Source: Halolamina rubra (lineage in GTDB: Archaea > Halobacteriota > Halobacteria > Halobacteriales > Haloferacaceae). From it: a DNA stretch of 64,000 nt. Location of the stretch: contig NZ_BBJN01000045.1 in assembly GCF_000739555.1 (NCBI RefSeq), forward strand, positions 1 through 64,000, in the 5' to 3' direction. Shown in pieces: positions 1 through 8,691 of the stretch (positions are counted from its first letter, which is position 1; each line of letters opens with the position of its first letter). Below the pieces are notes generated by a model. The model saw only the letters and a program-made list of their open reading frames with translations, was not told the DNA's origin and ran no database searches. Both the position numbers and the translations under genes were made by a program.

Positions 1-1331
1 CCCCCTGCTCTGTTACTTAGCAATGCGACGTCGCCAATTCGCCAATCGAATGTCAACTGATCCGAATCATCGTCACTCGCAACTGCACTGAACAGAATCT
101 GCCTGCTGTTGATCCCTTCTGGGCTATCTATAAATGATGCATCCAGTCTGAGTATTTGAGGTGGTGCTTGAGAAGTTGGGTTTTGAAGTAATTCTTTGTT
201 TGAGGCCACCGATACCTCCTTCTCCACCCGCGTCACCCCGCCGTGTTCGTCACGAACGGTCGCTTCGAACGTCACCGTCCCGTCGTCCTCGGGGATCTCC
301 GTGAACCGGAACGAGCGTGCCCACTCGCCGCTGCTGGTCGGCCCGCGCCACGGCATCGGCTCGGTCGGTTCGACCGACCCATCGTCGCTCACCAGACGCA
401 CCGACGTGATCTGCCCGTCGGGGTCCGACGCGACGAGCCGGTACCTCTTCGTCGAGTTGACGACCGCCGTGCCGTCGCCCTCGATCGAGGCGCTCGGGTG
501 CGCGTTCCGCACGTCGACAGGCTTCGTCAGCGTCGCCGTCGCCCCGTCGTCGTCGACGACGATCGCCGCGACCTCCGCGGTCGTCCCGGGCGTCCCGTCG
601 ACGGTGAACCGCCGCGTTCGACTCCGGAGCTCCCCCTGTCCGGCGGGCGACGACGCCAGCGCCGTGGGGAGCCACCACCGGTCGACGATCTCGCCGTCCG
701 GATCGGTCGCGTCGATCGTGTACGTCACCGAGGAGCCCGTGGCCACCGACGAGGGGCCGTTGATCGACCCAGTCGGTCGCTGGTTCGCAGGTGCCGACGT
801 GCTCCCGTCGCCCGTCGGCGCCGTCTGCGTCGGCTCGGAACTCGACCCGCTCTCGGGCGTCGACGCCGGCTCAGGAGTCGCTACCGGTTCGGGCGTCGGC
901 TCCGAGTTGGGTACCGGTTCGGGAGTCGACGACGGCGTCGACGTCTCGGCCGGCGTCGACGGCCCGGGATCGGGCGCGCGTTCCACGTCGACGTACAGCG
1001 TGTCGCTGTGTTCCTGCCCGTCGTCGCCCGTCACGGTCAACTGCACGTCGTACCGTCCGGGCTCCTCGGGCACGAAGCGGGTCGTCACCGACGCCGGCTC
1101 GACGGGGGTGATCGTCTCCCCGCTCGGCGTCTCGATCGACCAGCGATACGCGACGATCTCGCCGTCCGGGTCGAGGCTGCCGCCGCCGTCGAGGAACACC
1201 GTCTCCCCGACGGTCGCGGTCTGATCGAGTCCCGCATCCGCGAGCGGGCGACCGTCGTCGCCGGCGGCCACCGGCACCGTCACGCCTGCGACCACCAGGA
1301 GGGTGGCGAGCGCGATCGAGCGTAGTTTCAT
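1..1331 (-). CDS. PKD-domain exported surface protein (partial, runs off left edge)
   Basis: The frame starts at an ATG at 1331 and is still open at base 1, so the C-terminus is missing. About 22 N-terminal residues (MKLR, then a hydrophobic run ending VPVAA) look like a Sec signal peptide. A PKD-type beta-sandwich follows (residues about 28-115, with a DPDGEIVAYRW motif), then a Ser/Thr/Pro/Glu linker (about 120-185), then at least two more PKD-like repeats marked by DPDGEI and DPDGQI. Proteins of this type are exported and act at the cell surface in adhesion or as stalks of secreted enzymes; any catalytic partner domain lies outside the window. The frame crosses a composition change near base 200. 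Function beyond a surface role is unknown. Confidence 0.8.
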   Translation of the reverse strand, partial: MKLRSIALATLLVVAGVTVPVAAGDDGRPLADAGLDQTATVGETVFLDGGGSLDPDGEIVAYRWSIETPSGETITPVEPASVTTRFVPEEPGRYDVQLTVTGDDGQEHSDTLYVDVERAPDPGPSTPAETSTPSSTPEPVPNSEPTPEPVATPEPASTPESGSSSEPTQTAPTGDGSTSAPANQRPTGSINGPSSVATGSSVTYTIDATDPDGEIVDRWWLPTALASSPAGQGELRSRTRRFTVDGTPGTTAEVAAIVVDDDGATATLTKPVDVRNAHPSASIEGDGTAVVNSTKRYRLVASDPDGQITSVRLVSDDGSVEPTEPMPWRGPTSSGEWARSFRFTEIPEDDGTVTFEATVRDEHGGVTRVEKEVSVASNKELLQNPTSQAPPQILRLDASFIDSPEGINSRQILFSAVASDDDSDQLTFDWRIGDVALLSNRAG

Positions 1332-1360
1332 CGAAACGTGAGGTTCTTCTTACCGCTTTC

Positions 1361-1375
1361 GTACTTAAATTCCGT
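1361..1375 (-). promoter_or_regulatory. TATA/BRE promoter of the PKD protein gene
   Basis: On the minus strand the sequence cggaatttaagtac carries a BRE-like cggaa next to a TATA-like tttaagta, about 30 bases before the ATG at 1331. This predicts a leader of only a few bases. Confidence 0.55.
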
Positions 1376-1465
1376 GGAGAATCTCGGATTCGGCTGGCGG
1401 CGCGGCGGCGGGTCGGCGGCGACGTGTCCGTGCGTTATTTACGCTTCGCCGCCCCCTCTCCGGCC

Positions 1466-1687
1466 ATGGTCGAGAACGAGTCCTCGATGCCCTACCTGCT
1501 GACGGGTGCGATGACCGCCGGACTCGCCGTCCTGCTGGTGGGCGTCGAGCTCGGCACCGAGATGGGGATGCACAACGCACAGCTCGCCCAGCCGCTGCAG
1601 GCCGTCGGCGGCGCCGTCATCGTCGCCGGCGTCCTGCTGCTCGCCAGGTATCTGGAGGGGCTGCCGGATCAGGACGACGGGCACTGA
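1466..1687 (+). CDS. Small two-helix membrane protein of unknown function (73 aa)
   Basis: A 73-residue protein starting MVENESSMPYLLTGAM. Two hydrophobic segments (about residues 8-28 and 44-64) are joined by a short loop containing GMHNAQLAQPLQAVG, and the tail is acidic. The ATG at 1466 was preferred over an upstream in-frame GTG because a TATA-like ttattta (1434-1441) lies about 27 bases before it. It stands alone between the divergent PKD gene and porA. I do not recognise the family; similar tiny membrane proteins are common in haloarchaea. Confidence 0.6.
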   Translation: MVENESSMPYLLTGAMTAGLAVLLVGVELGTEMGMHNAQLAQPLQAVGGAVIVAGVLLLARYLEGLPDQDDGH

Positions 1688-1780
1688 CCGGTCGAATCTT
1701 CTTTCCCGCCTCGCGGGGTATTCCTCACGATCTTTCCACGACAACTCATAGCAAGTGCTTTGAGTTCGGCGTGGGAACAC

Positions 1781-1789
1781 CCATAAAGA
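1781..1789 (+). promoter_or_regulatory. TATA box of the porAB operon
   Basis: The sequence ccataaaga lies about 35 bases before the porA ATG. The predicted start of transcription leaves a leader of roughly ten bases. Confidence 0.45.
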
Positions 1790-1819
1790 CGCGGCCCCAC
1801 GCGGGTCGCCGTACCACTC

Positions 1820-3709
1820 ATGACTGACGACGAACTCATCTGGCGGATCGCGGGGGGTTCCGGCGACGGGATCGCTTCGACCAGCCAGAACTTCGCGAAA
1901 GCGTTGATGCGGTCTGGGCTCGACGTGTTCACCCACCGACACTACCCGTCGCGGATCCGCGGCGGTCACACGTACACGGAAGTCCGCGCCGCGCCCGACG
2001 GCGTGACCTCGCGGGGCGACGGCTACGACTTCCTGCTGGCCCTCGGTGACTCCTTCGCGCGCAACCCGCAGGAGGAGGCGTACTACGGCACCGAGGAGAT
2101 CAAGCCGCTCTCGGAGAACCTCGACGACCTCCGGGAGGGTGGGGTGATCGTCTACGACTCCGGCCTCATCGACGCCGACGAGGTACCGAACTTCGACCAG
2201 CGCGTCGAGGAGAACGACTGGCACGTGTTCCCGCTCGACCTCCGGGGGCTGGCCCGCGAGAAGGGCCGCGAGGTGATGCGCAACACCGCCGGCGTCGGCG
2301 CCACCTGCGCCATCGCCGACATCCCCGTCGAGGCGATCGAGGAGCTGATGACGGACGCGATGCCCGAGAAGATCCTCGAACCCAACCTCGAGATCCTGAA
2401 CGAGGCGTACGACGCGGTGCTGGAGGACTACGACCTCAGCGGCGTCGAGGTCTCCTGCCCCGAGGGCGAGCACGAGGAGGAGCAGGTGCTCGTCAACGGC
2501 TCCGAGGGGATCGCCTACGGCGCCTTCGACGAGGGCTGCCGGTTCATCGCCGGCTACCCGATGACGCCGTGGACGGAAGTGTTCACGATCATGTCGAAGG
2601 TGCTCCCCGACGTGGGAGGGATCTCCGAGCAGGTCGAGGACGAGATCGCCGCGGCGTCGCTGGCGATCGGCGCGGCCCACACCGGCGTGAAGGCGATGTC
2701 CGGCTCCTCCGGCGGCGGCTTCGCGCTGATGTCCGAGCCGCTCGGACTGGCGGAGATGTCGGAGACGCCGATCGTGCTGCTCGAAGCCGCACGAGCCGGC
2801 CCGTCGACGGGGATGCCGACGAAGCCCGAACAGGCCGACCTGGAGCACGTCCTGTACACCTCACAGGGCGACTCGAACCGCGTCGTGTTCGCCCCCGCGG
2901 ACCCCGCGGAGGCGTACGACCACGCGCGACGGGCGTTCCAGATCGCCTACGAGTACCAGATCCCGACGATCATCCTCTACGACCAGAAGCTCTCCGGGGA
3001 GTACCGCAACGTCCCGGCGAGCCACTTCGACCGCGAGCCCAACCCCGACATCGGGCAGACGCTCACGGAGGACCAGATCGCCGAGGCGCCCCACGAGCCG
3101 GGCGGGAAGTTCCAGCGCTTCCGCCACGAACCCGAGGACGGCGTCTCGCCGCGCTCGGTGCCGGGCCAGAAGGGCGGGCGCTTCCTCGCCTCCGGCAACG
3201 AGCACAACGAGGCCGGCCACATCAGCGAGGACCCGGACAACCGGGTCGCGCAGGTCGACCGGCGCAGCCGGAAGCTCGAGTCGATCCGCGAGGAGCTGAA
3301 CGAGGACGGGCTCAACGTGAACTACGGTCCCGAGGACGCCGACTACGGCGTGCTCGCGTTCGGCAGCATGGTCGGCACCGTCGAGGAGGCGGTCGACCGG
3401 CTCAACGACGACGGCGAGTCCGTGAAGGCGCTGGCCGTCGGCGAGCTCGCACCGTTCCCGGAGGGGGAGGTGCGGGAGTTCATCGAGAGCGTCGACCGCG
3501 TGATGGTCGTCGAGATGAACGCCTCGGCCCAGTTCCGCGGGCTGACCCAGAAACAGCTGGGCGAGTACGGCCCGAAGCTGTCGAGCCTGCTCAAGTACAA
3601 CGGCAACCCGTTCGAACCCGGCGAGATCGTCGAGGGGTTCCACAACACGGTCGACGGCGAGGAGACGACTGACCACCAGACGACGTTCGTACCCGCGGCA
3701 GGTGACTGA
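1820..3709 (+). CDS. porA: 2-oxoacid:ferredoxin oxidoreductase alpha subunit (probably pyruvate)
   Basis: Alpha subunit of the two-subunit enzyme that oxidatively decarboxylates a 2-oxoacid to its acyl-CoA and reduces ferredoxin, the haloarchaeal substitute for the dehydrogenase complexes. A gamma-type domain (GGSGDGIAS near residue 12, RIRGGH near 45) is fused to the alpha domain (YPMTPWTE near 245, RAGPSTGMPTKPEQADL near 324). A hydrophilic insert of about 85 residues (395-485) precedes the C-terminal domain. The 629-residue length, the 312-residue partner three bases downstream and the Lrp gene beyond it match the Halobacterium porA-porB-lrpA1 arrangement as I recall it. Pyruvate is therefore favoured over 2-oxoglutarate (korA), but the sequence alone does not settle the substrate. 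Confidence 0.88.
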   Translation: MTDDELIWRIAGGSGDGIASTSQNFAKALMRSGLDVFTHRHYPSRIRGGHTYTEVRAAPDGVTSRGDGYDFLLALGDSFARNPQEEAYYGTEEIKPLSENLDDLREGGVIVYDSGLIDADEVPNFDQRVEENDWHVFPLDLRGLAREKGREVMRNTAGVGATCAIADIPVEAIEELMTDAMPEKILEPNLEILNEAYDAVLEDYDLSGVEVSCPEGEHEEEQVLVNGSEGIAYGAFDEGCRFIAGYPMTPWTEVFTIMSKVLPDVGGISEQVEDEIAAASLAIGAAHTGVKAMSGSSGGGFALMSEPLGLAEMSETPIVLLEAARAGPSTGMPTKPEQADLEHVLYTSQGDSNRVVFAPADPAEAYDHARRAFQIAYEYQIPTIILYDQKLSGEYRNVPASHFDREPNPDIGQTLTEDQIAEAPHEPGGKFQRFRHEPEDGVSPRSVPGQKGGRFLASGNEHNEAGHISEDPDNRVAQVDRRSRKLESIREELNEDGLNVNYGPEDADYGVLAFGSMVGTVEEAVDRLNDDGESVKALAVGELAPFPEGEVREFIESVDRVMVVEMNASAQFRGLTQKQLGEYGPKLSSLLKYNGNPFEPGEIVEGFHNTVDGEETTDHQTTFVPAAGD

Positions 3710-3712
3710 CCT

Positions 3713-4651
3713 ATGAGTGCATTCAGCGCAATCGGCGAAGAACGCGAGATCGAACAGGACGAGTACACGCCGGGCATCGAGCCCCAGCCGACGTGGTGTC
3801 CGGGCTGTGGCGACTTCGGCGTCCTCAAGGCGCTGAAAGGCGCCCTGCCCGAGGCCGGGCGCACGCCCGACGAGACCCTGACGGTGACGGGGATCGGCTG
3901 CTCGGGGAAGCTGAACTCCTACTTCAACAGCTACGGGTTCCACACGATCCACGGGCGCGCACTGCCCGTGGCGCGAGCCGCGAAGCTCGCCAACCCCGGG
4001 CTGGAAGTGATCGCCGCCGGCGGCGACGGCGACGGCTACGGGATCGGCGGGAACCACTTCATGCACACCGCCCGGGAGAACCACGACTTCACCTACATCG
4101 TGTTCAACAACGAGATCTTCGGCCTCACCAAGGGCCAGACCTCGCCCACCTCCCCGAAGGGCCACAAGTCGAAGACCCAGCCCCACGGCTCGGCGAAGGA
4201 GCCGATCCGACCGCTCTCGATGGCGCTCAACGCGGGCGCGTCGTTCGTGGCGCGGACGGCCGCGGTCAACCCCAACCAGGCGAAGGAGCTGATCAAGGAG
4301 GCGATCGAGCACGACGGGTTCGCGCACATCGACTTCCTGACCCAGTGTCCGACCTGGAACAAGGACGCGAAGCAGTACGTCCCGTACATCGACGTGAACG
4401 AGAACGACGACTACGAGTTCGACCCGACGAACCGGGACGAGGCGGCGGCGATGATGCGAGAGACCGAAGAGTCGCTCCACGAGGGGAAAGTCCTCACCGG
4501 GAAGTACTACGTCGACGAGGGTCGCCCGTCCTACCAGCAGGAGAAGCAGAACATCGGCGAGATGCCCGACGAGCCGCTGGCCGAGCGCTACTTCGACGAC
4601 GACTACGACTGGGAGCGCTCCGCGGACATGTTCATCGACGACCACAAGTGA
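3713..4651 (+). CDS. porB: 2-oxoacid:ferredoxin oxidoreductase beta subunit (probably pyruvate)
   Basis: Thiamine-diphosphate and iron-sulfur subunit of the PorAB complex, 312 residues. The CPGCGDFG motif (C29, C32) with C63 and C212 supplies the likely ligands for the single [4Fe-4S] cluster. GDGDGYGIGG near residue 104 followed by FNNEIFG near 130 forms the classic GDG-to-NN ThDP/Mg binding motif. There is no separate ferredoxin-like delta domain, as expected for the haloarchaeal two-subunit enzymes. It starts three bases after the porA stop, so the two are certainly co-transcribed. A hairpin lies just past its stop codon. Confidence 0.9.
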   Translation: MSAFSAIGEEREIEQDEYTPGIEPQPTWCPGCGDFGVLKALKGALPEAGRTPDETLTVTGIGCSGKLNSYFNSYGFHTIHGRALPVARAAKLANPGLEVIAAGGDGDGYGIGGNHFMHTARENHDFTYIVFNNEIFGLTKGQTSPTSPKGHKSKTQPHGSAKEPIRPLSMALNAGASFVARTAAVNPNQAKELIKEAIEHDGFAHIDFLTQCPTWNKDAKQYVPYIDVNENDDYEFDPTNRDEAAAMMRETEESLHEGKVLTGKYYVDEGRPSYQQEKQNIGEMPDEPLAERYFDDDYDWERSADMFIDDHK

Positions 4652-4661
4652 GCAGCGCGGC

Positions 4662-4682
4662 CCGGTAGCACGCTGCTACCGG
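4662..4682 (+). terminator. Perfect 9-bp hairpin after porB
   Basis: Bases 4662-4670 (ccggtagca) are the exact reverse complement of 4674-4682 (tgctaccgg), with a three-base loop. It sits 10 bases after the porB stop and before the Lrp gene. No strong T-run follows, so it may act as an RNA 3' end or processing signal rather than a classical terminator. Confidence 0.5.
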
Positions 4683-4752
4683 CGGTTCGTTCCGCTCGAC
4701 TATCGCTTTCCGCTTCGCAAGGCATTTTTCCTCCGGCACCGAAGCAGCTTCC

Positions 4753-5181
4753 ATGACTACGTCGGCCACGGAAGATCGGATCCTACAGATCCTGGAGGCG
4801 GACGCGCAGGCGTCGGTCTCCGAGATCGCCGAGCGCGCCGACGTCTCGAAGCCGACGGTCCGGAAGTACGTCCGCCAGCTCGAGGACGAGGGGGTCATCG
4901 TGGGCTACTCCGCCGAGGTCGACCCCAAGAAGCTCACCGGCCAGTCGATCGCGCTGGTCGGGATGGACGTCGACAGCGAGCAGTACGTCGACGCCACGAA
5001 CGCGCTCAAGCGACTCGACGCGGTCGAGTCGCTGTACAGCTCCTCGGGCGACCACATGCTGATGGCGGAGATCCGGGCCGAGGACGGCGACTCGCTCGGC
5101 GACGTGATCAACGAGGAAGTGCTCGATATCGACGGCATCACCGCCGCCCACCCCACGTTCCTGCAGGAGCGGCTGAAGTAG
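4753..5181 (+). CDS. lrpA1: Lrp/AsnC-family transcription regulator
   Basis: A 142-residue regulator. The N-terminal winged helix (residues about 5-55, with SVSEIAERADVSKPTVRKYV as the helix-turn-helix) binds DNA. The C-terminal RAM/ACT-like half (about 65-142) forms dimers or octamers and senses amino acids. From memory of Halobacterium, the lrpA1 gene follows porAB and regulates aspartate/glutamate-related genes and central metabolism; the position here suggests orthology. It lies 101 bases after porB, separated by a hairpin, so it is probably transcribed separately. Confidence 0.85.
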   Translation: MTTSATEDRILQILEADAQASVSEIAERADVSKPTVRKYVRQLEDEGVIVGYSAEVDPKKLTGQSIALVGMDVDSEQYVDATNALKRLDAVESLYSSSGDHMLMAEIRAEDGDSLGDVINEEVLDIDGITAAHPTFLQERLK

Positions 5182-5265
5182 CTCGCGGCCGGTCCGACGC
5201 CGCACCGGTTCCAGTTCCGCCGCGCTCGGGAAACGCTCTTCTCCGTCCCGCCCAGACGCTAGCCC

Positions 5266-6602
5266 ATGAGCGGGAGCACCCTCCCGGGGACCGGCGACGA
5301 CGAGTCGCCCGACAGGGTGGTGCTCCACGTCGACATGGACTGCTTCTACGCCAGCTGCGAACGCCTGCGGGAGCCCGAGCTCCGCGGCGAGCCGGTCGTC
5401 GTCGGCATGGGGTACGAGGCGGGCGAGACCATCGGCGCCGTCGCCACCGCCTCCTACGAGGCCCGGGAGTACGGCGTCGACTCCGCCCAGCCGATCTCCC
5501 AGGCCGTCGACCGACTGCCGCCGGTCGAGCGCCCGGATCTCGGCTCGGCCGACGACGAGCGCGGCCACTACCGACCCGTGGACATGGAGTTCTACCAGTC
5601 GGTCGCCAGCGAGGTGAAGGCGATCCTCCACGACTGCGCCGACACGGTGCGGGAGGTGAGCATCGACGAGGCGTACCTCGACGTGACCGACCGCACGTCG
5701 TGGGAAGCCGTCGACGACGCCACCCGCGCCTCCGGCGCCGCCGAGCAGCGCACACTGGCGGAGGGGTTCGCCCGGCACGTCCGCGAGCGCATCGCCCGCG
5801 AGGTGGGCGTGCCCGCGAGCGTCGGCGTCGCGCCGAACATGGCCGCGGCGAAGGTCGCCAGCGACCACGACAAACCGGACGGGCTGACTGTCGTCCCGCC
5901 CGGCGACGTCGCAGAGTTCCTCGCCCCCCTCCCGATCGAGGAGATCCACGGCGTCGGCCCCGTCAGGCGGGCAACCTCCGCGAGATGGGGATCGAGACCG
6001 CGGGCGACCTGGCGTCGGCCGACCCCGCGACCCTGCAGGACCGGTTCGGCGACCGTGGGCGCGAGCTGTACGACCGCGCCCGGGGCGTCGACGACCGCGA
6101 GGTCACCCCGACCGGACTACCCAAGAGCCTCTCGCGGGAGTCGTCGTTCAGCGAGGCGACCAGCGACGAGGCGGCGATGCGGGAGAAGGTCCGCGCGCTC
6201 GCGGCCGCGGTCGCGGAACGCGCCCGGTCGAAGGACGCCCTCTACCGAACCATCGGCATCAAGGTCGTCACGACGCCGTACGACGTGAACACGCGCGCCG
6301 AGTCGCTCTCGGGCCCCGTCGACGAGCCGGAGCTCGTCGAGGAGGTCGCGCTCTCGCTGCTCAAGGAGTTCGAGGGCGAGTCGGTCCGGAAGCTCGGCGT
6401 CCGGGTGTCGAAGCTGAGCTTCACCGCGGGCGAGCAGGCGAGCCTCGACGGGTTCGACGGGCAGGAACCGCGGACCGAGGGTGTCGCCGACGGCAGCGAC
6501 GACGACGGGGACGCCGCCGAGGAGCAGTCCACGGACCCACCCGGCCAGCCAGCGACGGGCGAGGACCGCTCGGGGCAGTTCTCCCTCGAGGAGTTCGAGT
6601 AG
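5266..6602 (+). pseudogene. dinB: Y-family DNA polymerase IV, broken by a one-base deletion
   Basis: Translesion polymerase. The first frame (5266 onward) gives the palm and fingers: HVDMDCFYASCE (catalytic D23) and SIDEAYLD (D134, E135). After GVGPV at codon 233 the frame is lost. The continuation GNLREMGIETAGDLA and the little-finger domain are read in another frame from 5967 to the stop at 6602. Restoring one base between 5965 and 5966 (gtc a-g gcg giving Val-Thr-Ala) makes a normal 445-residue protein ending QFSLEEFE, which resembles a PCNA-interacting PIP box. Because everything else is conserved, a base-calling error is more likely than a dead gene. An acidic linker of about 50 residues precedes the PIP-like tail. 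Confidence 0.85.
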
Positions 6603-6712
6603 CCCGGCGGAAACCCTATGTGGCCGCGGTGGGTCTGATACGACGACTCCGGCGACCGACACGGTCGCTCACGCCGTTCCCCGGCGCGAGCCGGGGCGGC
6701 GACGCCACCACC

Positions 6713-7759
6713 ATGACCGACGACACCGACCACGACGATTACGGCGACGACGGGCAAGCCGTCTCGCTCCCGCTGATCGACTCGTTCGCGGCGCTCCGGG
6801 CGGAGCTCGACGCGAAGACCGACCGCATCGAGCGCCTCGAGGCCGAGCTCGACCGCCGCTACCTCGACCCCGAGGAGGCGGCGGCGGGGACCGACGAGGG
6901 GACGGCGAGCGCCGACGACTACGGCGAGACCGAGCGGCGATCGGCCGGCGACTGGGAGCCGGCGACGGACCCGCTCCGGGAGACGAGCGAAGCGACTCCC
7001 CGCGACGACCGCGACGGTGAGACGCCTGCGCGCGAGGCGACGGCCAGTCGCCAGCGCGCCGGTTCGACCGGCTCCGGGCCGTCGACGACCGCCGACGCCG
7101 ACGATTCCGGGCTCGCACCCGTCCGGACGGCCTCCTCGAAGCGCCGCGACCCGCCGACGGTGGAGCCGGCGCTCGACCCGGACGAACCGACCGGCGTGAC
7201 GATGGAGGCCGGCTCGGACCTGACGGGCGGCTCGCTCGGGAGCAGCACCGACGCGCTGTCGGCTCGGGTGCCGACGGCCGAGCAGGAGGCGGCGGCGGGG
7301 ACCGACGAATCTGGAGCCGACACCGACTACTCGGCCGCCGATGCCGACGACGCCGCTGCGGCGGAGACGCCCCCGGACCCGACCGCCGACAGGGGGGAGC
7401 GGCTCAGTCGACTCGTCCGCCGGGTGGAGCGGCGCGACGCGGACGCGGTGATCGACGCGTTCGTCGAGGGGATCGAGGCGCTGGACGACGTGACCCGGGG
7501 AATGCTGGCCCACTACCGCGCGGCCGGCGACGCGGCGCCCGTCGACGCCCACGTCGCCGCCGGCGGGTCGGGCGAGCGCCAGTACGCCTACGCGCGCAAC
7601 CGCACGCTGCGGAAGGCCGGCGTGATCGAACACGACGGCGCCGGGCGGTACCGCTACGCGCTGCCCGACCTCGTCGCCGAGGCGTTCCAGGGCGACGCCG
7701 ACGGTCGGACGGTCGGCGACGCCGTCGACGCCATCGAGCGCGCGGCCGGGCTGGACTGA
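6713..7759 (+). CDS. Conserved haloarchaeal protein with N-terminal coiled coil (348 aa)
   Basis: Not recognised. The first ~60 residues carry a short heptad-like stretch (AALRAELDAKTDRIERLEAE). A long, acidic, Thr/Ser/Glu/Asp-rich region, probably disordered, spans about 60-220. The C-terminal ~120 residues are compact and helical, with NRTLRKAGVIEHDGAGRY reminiscent of the wing of a winged helix. The ATG at 6713 was chosen because the upstream GTG extension (from 6620) would add about 30 arginine-rich residues unlike this proteome. The next gene overlaps its stop by one base, so the two form an operon. A DNA-associated role is only a guess. Confidence 0.65.
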   Translation: MTDDTDHDDYGDDGQAVSLPLIDSFAALRAELDAKTDRIERLEAELDRRYLDPEEAAAGTDEGTASADDYGETERRSAGDWEPATDPLRETSEATPRDDRDGETPAREATASRQRAGSTGSGPSTTADADDSGLAPVRTASSKRRDPPTVEPALDPDEPTGVTMEAGSDLTGGSLGSSTDALSARVPTAEQEAAAGTDESGADTDYSAADADDAAAAETPPDPTADRGERLSRLVRRVERRDADAVIDAFVEGIEALDDVTRGMLAHYRAAGDAAPVDAHVAAGGSGERQYAYARNRTLRKAGVIEHDGAGRYRYALPDLVAEAFQGDADGRTVGDAVDAIERAAGLD

Positions 7760-8040
7760 TGCGCGCCCTCCCCGAGACGGAGCCGGGGCGCTGGCGGCTC
7801 GATCTCCACGCGCGGCTGGTGGTGTACGAGGCCGACGCCGGCGACGAGCTGGTGACCGTTTACGACTGCGGCGCCGCCCAGAAGCCGCCGTCGGCGCAGT
7901 TCATCGGGAACCTCGTCCGGGTGCGCCCGCGCCACGAGATCGAGCACACGCCGACCGGTTACGTCGTCACGCTCCGGGACGGCGGCACGCTGGTCGAGCA
8001 GGGCGAGGACCACTACGTGATCGCGGAGCGCCAGGACTGA
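7759..8040 (+). CDS. Small conserved haloarchaeal protein (93 aa)
   Basis: The start ATG shares its A with the TGA of the preceding gene (tgatg), so translation is coupled. The 93-residue protein begins MRALPETEPGRWRLDLHARL and seems all-beta, with alternating hydrophobic strands (ARLVVYEA, LVTVYDCG, GYVVTLRDGG, HYVIAE). No known motif is visible. The coupling suggests that it works with the coiled-coil protein upstream. Confidence 0.65.
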   Translation: MRALPETEPGRWRLDLHARLVVYEADAGDELVTVYDCGAAQKPPSAQFIGNLVRVRPRHEIEHTPTGYVVTLRDGGTLVEQGEDHYVIAERQD

Positions 8041-8247
8041 ACCTCAACCTCGTTTCCCGAAGCATCGGCGAGCGTCGGTGACGCTCGCCTCAACTCCCCA
8101 GCAAAACCCGTCGATTCCAAAAAGCCGTAGCTACCGTCGGTCAGGACCGCAGAACCGTTCGCTTCGCTTGCGGATGCTACATTCAGAGTATTCACTTGTC
8201 AATGTTCAGGAAAAGGTTGAATGTGGTTGAGATAACACTCTATTTAG

Positions 8248-8586
8248 ATGGCCTCGGATAGTCTTATATTGTCTGTTGTGATGGGTTCATTACAGGTGAT
8301 TGGTTTATTTCTTCCAGTCGTAGTACTGACTACAAGATTCGTGATAGTTGGACTCACTCCGGAGAAAAACGAAAGCCCGGCAGAAGCCAAGGATAAGAGA
8401 CAAAGGCAGAAAAAGCTGGCAAACTTTAGTATTGGCCTAATTACAGTTTTGAGTGTCAGCGCGTTTCTAATGATAGTCTCGTTGCTCTTGACGTTCGATT
8501 TGCCAACGCTAATCTGGATTGGGATGGCGCTGTTGGCAGTTGGATTCGCAGTATTTGGGTTTGTCCTCATTAACACTGTAAATTGA
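8248..8586 (+). CDS. Orphan membrane protein in an A+T-richer patch (112 aa)
   Basis: Three hydrophobic segments (about residues 5-30, 60-82 and 88-110), with a Lys/Arg/Glu loop (KNESPAEAKDKRQRQKK) after the first. Codon usage is unlike the neighbours, with many A/T third positions. The TATA-like tatttaga at 8241-8248 overlaps the first ATG and would favour the in-frame ATG at 8281 as the real start, giving 101 residues beginning MGSLQVIGLF. I do not recognise it; the base composition suggests recent acquisition. Confidence 0.5.
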   Translation: MASDSLILSVVMGSLQVIGLFLPVVVLTTRFVIVGLTPEKNESPAEAKDKRQRQKKLANFSIGLITVLSVSAFLMIVSLLLTFDLPTLIWIGMALLAVGFAVFGFVLINTVN

Positions 8587-8691
8587 CGTGAGAGTATTCG
8601 TTGGACTATATTTGAAAGATACACAACCCACTCACCGGCTGTTCCGGATGACTTTCAAACGAAGAGACCTCACACGCTGTCCGACTCGTAC

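Noticed and set aside
1439-2848. Long reverse-strand frame across the membrane gene and porA
   Set aside because: Shadow of porA: no promoter, composition unlike haloarchaeal proteins, and the plus frame has strong family motifs. Many similar frames in other genes were dropped for the same reason.
1820-4651. Calling this pair 2-oxoglutarate oxidoreductase (korAB)
   Set aside because: Lengths and the neighbouring Lrp gene fit porAB better, but the substrate cannot be proven; kept as probable porAB.
6620-6712. Extension of the 348-residue protein from a GTG at 6620
   Set aside because: The added ~30 residues are Arg-rich and unlike the acidic proteome; the internal ATG at 6713 is more natural.
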